Below the pieces are notes generated by a model. The model did not search any database. It was not told where the DNA came from and was given only the letters and a program-made list of their open reading frames with translations. The translations under genes were made by a program, and so were the position numbers. Shown piece by piece: positions 62,345 to 64,000 of a DNA stretch of 64,000 nt (position 1 is its first letter; each line of letters starts with the position of its first letter). Origin of the DNA: Bacillus litorisediminis (GTDB lineage Bacteria > Bacillota > Bacilli > Bacillales > JC228); NCBI RefSeq assembly GCF_022808645.1, contig NZ_JAKZKT010000003.1, forward strand, positions 114,676 to 178,675, in the 5' to 3' direction.

Positions 62345-63589
62345 TTATGACTCTTTCAATAAAGGTTTTCCCGCTTCAATCAATGCCTGGTTTCGCCCTA
62401 AGAATATGGAAAGGATAATAATGAATAACCCAGTTGCTATCAGCAGCCACTCAATTTTGATGATATCTGCGATTGGACCGAATATAAGCATTCCAATCGG
62501 CATCATAGAAGTTGAAATCATCCCCATGACTCCAAAAACTCTTCCCAAATAATCTTCTTCAATTTTCTCTTGTAATAAAACAGTAGTCGGAGTATTAAAA
62601 ATAGGCATGGCGACCCCGAATAAAGCCATGAAGACTAAATAAACCCAAAAGTTCGGGACTACTCCAAGAGCAAATGTGCAGACTCCCATAATAAGACTTG
62701 CAAATGTCATCGTCATCACTTTATTTTGAAATCCTCCCCAGGATGCGATAATTCCTCCACCTGCCATCATTCCTATTGAAAAGGCGATTTCAATGGCAGT
62801 TAGCTGCCATACGTCACCGCCAAAGCTGCGTGTAACCTGCAATGGTGTCAAAAAGGCTGCAGGTGCCATTAATACAAAGAAGAATGCAAAGAATAGGAAG
62901 AATTTTTTTAGAAAATCATGGTTATTCACATATTTTAAGCCTTGTATAAAGTCACTAAAGTAACTTGTGGTTTGTTTTTCAGCTGCTTTCTGATGTACAG
63001 AAATTTTTAAAAAGGCAAGCAGTGTTACAATCGCAATCACTGCAGTAATGACATCGATAAAAAATATAATCTCAATCGTAGACATTGCTAATAGTGCTGC
63101 ACTGACCATTGGAGATACGAACATGATGACCGCTTGGATACTTCCATTTGCTCCATTTACCTTTGTCAGCTTATCCTTCGGCACAATTTGCGGCAGAATA
63201 GCACCGACAGCCGGCGTTTGAATTCCCGTCCCAAAGGCACGAATCGCTGCCATCACAAATAGCAGCCATATTGCATCAAATCCCATTAAAAAGAGAATGG
63301 CAAGAATCAGAGTAGCAACCGCAATAAGTCCGTCTGCAAGAATAATCAGCATTTTTCGGTTGTAGCGATCCGCCCATACCCCTGCAACAGGTGACAAAAT
63401 AAAGGTTGGAATGAAACCGCAAATGATATACAACGTCATCATCAAACCCGATTCCGTCGTTAGCGTTATATGCCACATAATGGCGTATTGAACCAGGGAC
63501 GATCCAAAAAGGGAGATCGTCTGGCTGCTTAAAAAGAGAATAATGTTCTTCAACCAATTCTCTTTGAGATCATGATTTACTTTGTTCAT
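62345..63589 (-). CDS. MFS efflux pump, macrolide (Mef-like) type
   Basis: 414 residues with about 12 membrane segments; A-motif VAGVWADRYNRKMLI near residue 70, RAFGTGIQTPAVGAILPQIVPKDKLTKVNG near 115-145 and FNTPTTVLLQEKIEEDYLGRVFGVMG near 315. These are features of the MefA/MdrT-type pumps, of similar length (about 405 residues). The RBS is weak. The leader (63590-63982) contains a short ORF that encodes MTASMRLRFLPFIR and an intrinsic terminator, which supports macrolide-inducible expression. The identity as a macrolide pump rests on that leader plus family resemblance. Confidence 0.88.
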   Translation of the reverse strand: MNKVNHDLKENWLKNIILFLSSQTISLFGSSLVQYAIMWHITLTTESGLMMTLYIICGFIPTFILSPVAGVWADRYNRKMLIILADGLIAVATLILAILFLMGFDAIWLLFVMAAIRAFGTGIQTPAVGAILPQIVPKDKLTKVNGANGSIQAVIMFVSPMVSAALLAMSTIEIIFFIDVITAVIAIVTLLAFLKISVHQKAAEKQTTSYFSDFIQGLKYVNNHDFLKKFFLFFAFFFVLMAPAAFLTPLQVTRSFGGDVWQLTAIEIAFSIGMMAGGGIIASWGGFQNKVMTMTFASLIMGVCTFALGVVPNFWVYLVFMALFGVAMPIFNTPTTVLLQEKIEEDYLGRVFGVMGMISTSMMPIGMLIFGPIADIIKIEWLLIATGLFIIILSIFLGRNQALIEAGKPLLKES

Positions 63590-63681
63590 TGACTAACAAC
63601 TCATTTCCATTAAATTTTTTTAATAGCTTCACCTACATTCATAATCTTCGTACCGCTCTGCTTATACATGTTTAAAGACAC

Positions 63682-63711
63682 AAAAAAGAGGGAAGACTCA
63701 TCCCCTCTTTT
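63682..63711 (-). terminator. Leader terminator (attenuator) before the MFS pump
   Basis: Reverse strand AAAAGAGGG, 10-base loop, CCCTCTTTT, then TTTTTT. It lies about 93 bases before the pump start and 87 bases after the leader ORF stop. It would end transcription unless an alternative structure forms. Confidence 0.85.
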
Positions 63712-63798
63712 CAATAACCGATAAATGCAGGTTTCCTTAAAAATAGACAGACCAATCCCCTTGCTCTGAACAGAGGCAGAGCCTTCAAACGTATTCAT

Positions 63799-63843
63799 TT
63801 AACGAATGAAAGGCAGGAATCTTAATCTCATTGATGCTGTCAA
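63799..63843 (-). CDS. Leader peptide MTASMRLRFLPFIR (macrolide-sensing type)
   Basis: A 14-codon ORF with a TTG start and TAA stop; GGAGG (63852-63856) lies 8 bases before the start. The product begins MTASMRLR, which I recall as the leader of streptococcal mefA, and contains an Arg-Leu-Arg pair of the type that stalls ribosomes holding a macrolide. It is followed by the attenuator at 63682-63711 and the pump gene. An ORF of this size is normally ignored, but the RBS, the motif and the context agree. Confidence 0.75.
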   Translation of the reverse strand: MTASMRLRFLPFIR

Positions 63844-63954
63844 AAGGAAAACCTCCATTTCATTAATAATTAATCCTGAATCCGTGACATAAGGCGGTTA
63901 CTTTTGAAGGTTTTGGAAAACCTGAATTTTCTGCCTTTTGCCACTTAAACTTTT

Positions 63955-63982
63955 TGTATAGAATTCTTTTTGGGTACATCAA
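63955..63982 (-). promoter_or_regulatory. Promoter of the MFS pump leader
   Basis: Reverse strand TTGATG (63977-63982), 16-base spacer, TATACA (63955-63960). It would give a leader RNA of about 350 bases that includes the leader ORF and attenuator. Between 63844 and 63954 a foldback (GGTTTTCCAAAACC) is also visible. Confidence 0.6.
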
Positions 63983-64000
63983 ATAAAACCTGCTTTCCTC

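Noticed and set aside
63610..63798. 62-codon minus-strand frame before the MFS pump
   Set aside because: It has no RBS, runs through the attenuator hairpin, and the leader ORF just upstream explains the region better.

Overview
The window is a stretch of low-GC chromosome from a member of the Bacillaceae (Bacillus/Neobacillus-like Firmicute). The signs are the purE-purK-purB gene order behind a guanine-type purine riboswitch, GGAGG ribosome binding sites, TTGACA/TATAAT promoters with CcpA-type cre sites, a Bce-type peptide-antibiotic module, a sigma-54 (SigL) enhancer-binding protein, and dispersed intergenic repeats that I recognise from Bacillus-type genomes. The genus cannot be fixed from the sequence alone. 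I see no rRNA, tRNA, CRISPR array, prophage or intact insertion sequence.

Layout. 1-4072 (minus) holds purB (cut by the window edge), purK, purE with their riboswitch/terminator leader, and a galU-type gene. 4300-8458 (plus) holds a cre-controlled cstA, a small protein ending Cys-Cys, a cysteine-free ArsA-like ATPase and an MDR dehydrogenase. 8631-22886 (minus) is a large carboxylate catabolism region: a small heat-shock gene with a possible RNA thermometer, 2-hydroxyacid dehydrogenase, atypical SDR, FAH-family hydrolase, Ldh-family dehydrogenase, two class III CoA-transferases, an SLC13 carrier, a gamma-carbonic-anhydrase-like protein, a GntR regulator, a tripartite tricarboxylate (TctCBA) transporter, a thioesterase and a crotonase. 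23225-24530 is an array of about seven 192-bp repeats rich in hairpins. 24795-33983 (minus) is a second catabolic unit: TAXI-TRAP transporter, two GntR regulators, a FAH-family protein, GlcD/GlcF-type oxidase and an L-2-hydroxyglutarate oxidase, read from a promoter that combines a palindromic operator with a cre site. 34313-34592 carries two intergenic repeats.

34626-49677 turns to defence and signalling: PhzF-like protein, a double-HTH MerR regulator preceded by a 21-bp minisatellite, a hexapeptide acyltransferase, a UvrA-like ABC protein with a drug-type ABC exporter, an HTH-TPR regulator divergent from an MFS pump with two matching operators, and a BceRS-BceAB-like module with a matching response-regulator site. 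49924-57578 is a sigma-54-controlled hydroxy-acid/alcohol pathway (iron alcohol dehydrogenase, GntP permease, CoA-acylating semialdehyde dehydrogenase, and the enhancer-binding protein), with a second iron alcohol dehydrogenase. 57802-62092 holds a DinB protein, an ECF sigma/membrane partner pair with a likely autoregulated promoter, an S66 carboxypeptidase and a Nudix-NTPase fusion.

At the right end an MFS pump (62345-63589) has a leader with promoter, a 14-codon ORF encoding MTASMRLRFLPFIR and an intrinsic terminator. The peptide begins like the macrolide-sensing leader of streptococcal mef genes, so I read this as a drug-inducible transcription attenuator. That leader, the CoA-transferase region with its shared operator motifs, the hairpin array, the hsp20 thermometer candidate and the Nudix-NTPase fusion are the points most worth testing. 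All functional substrates are inferred; no database search was possible.
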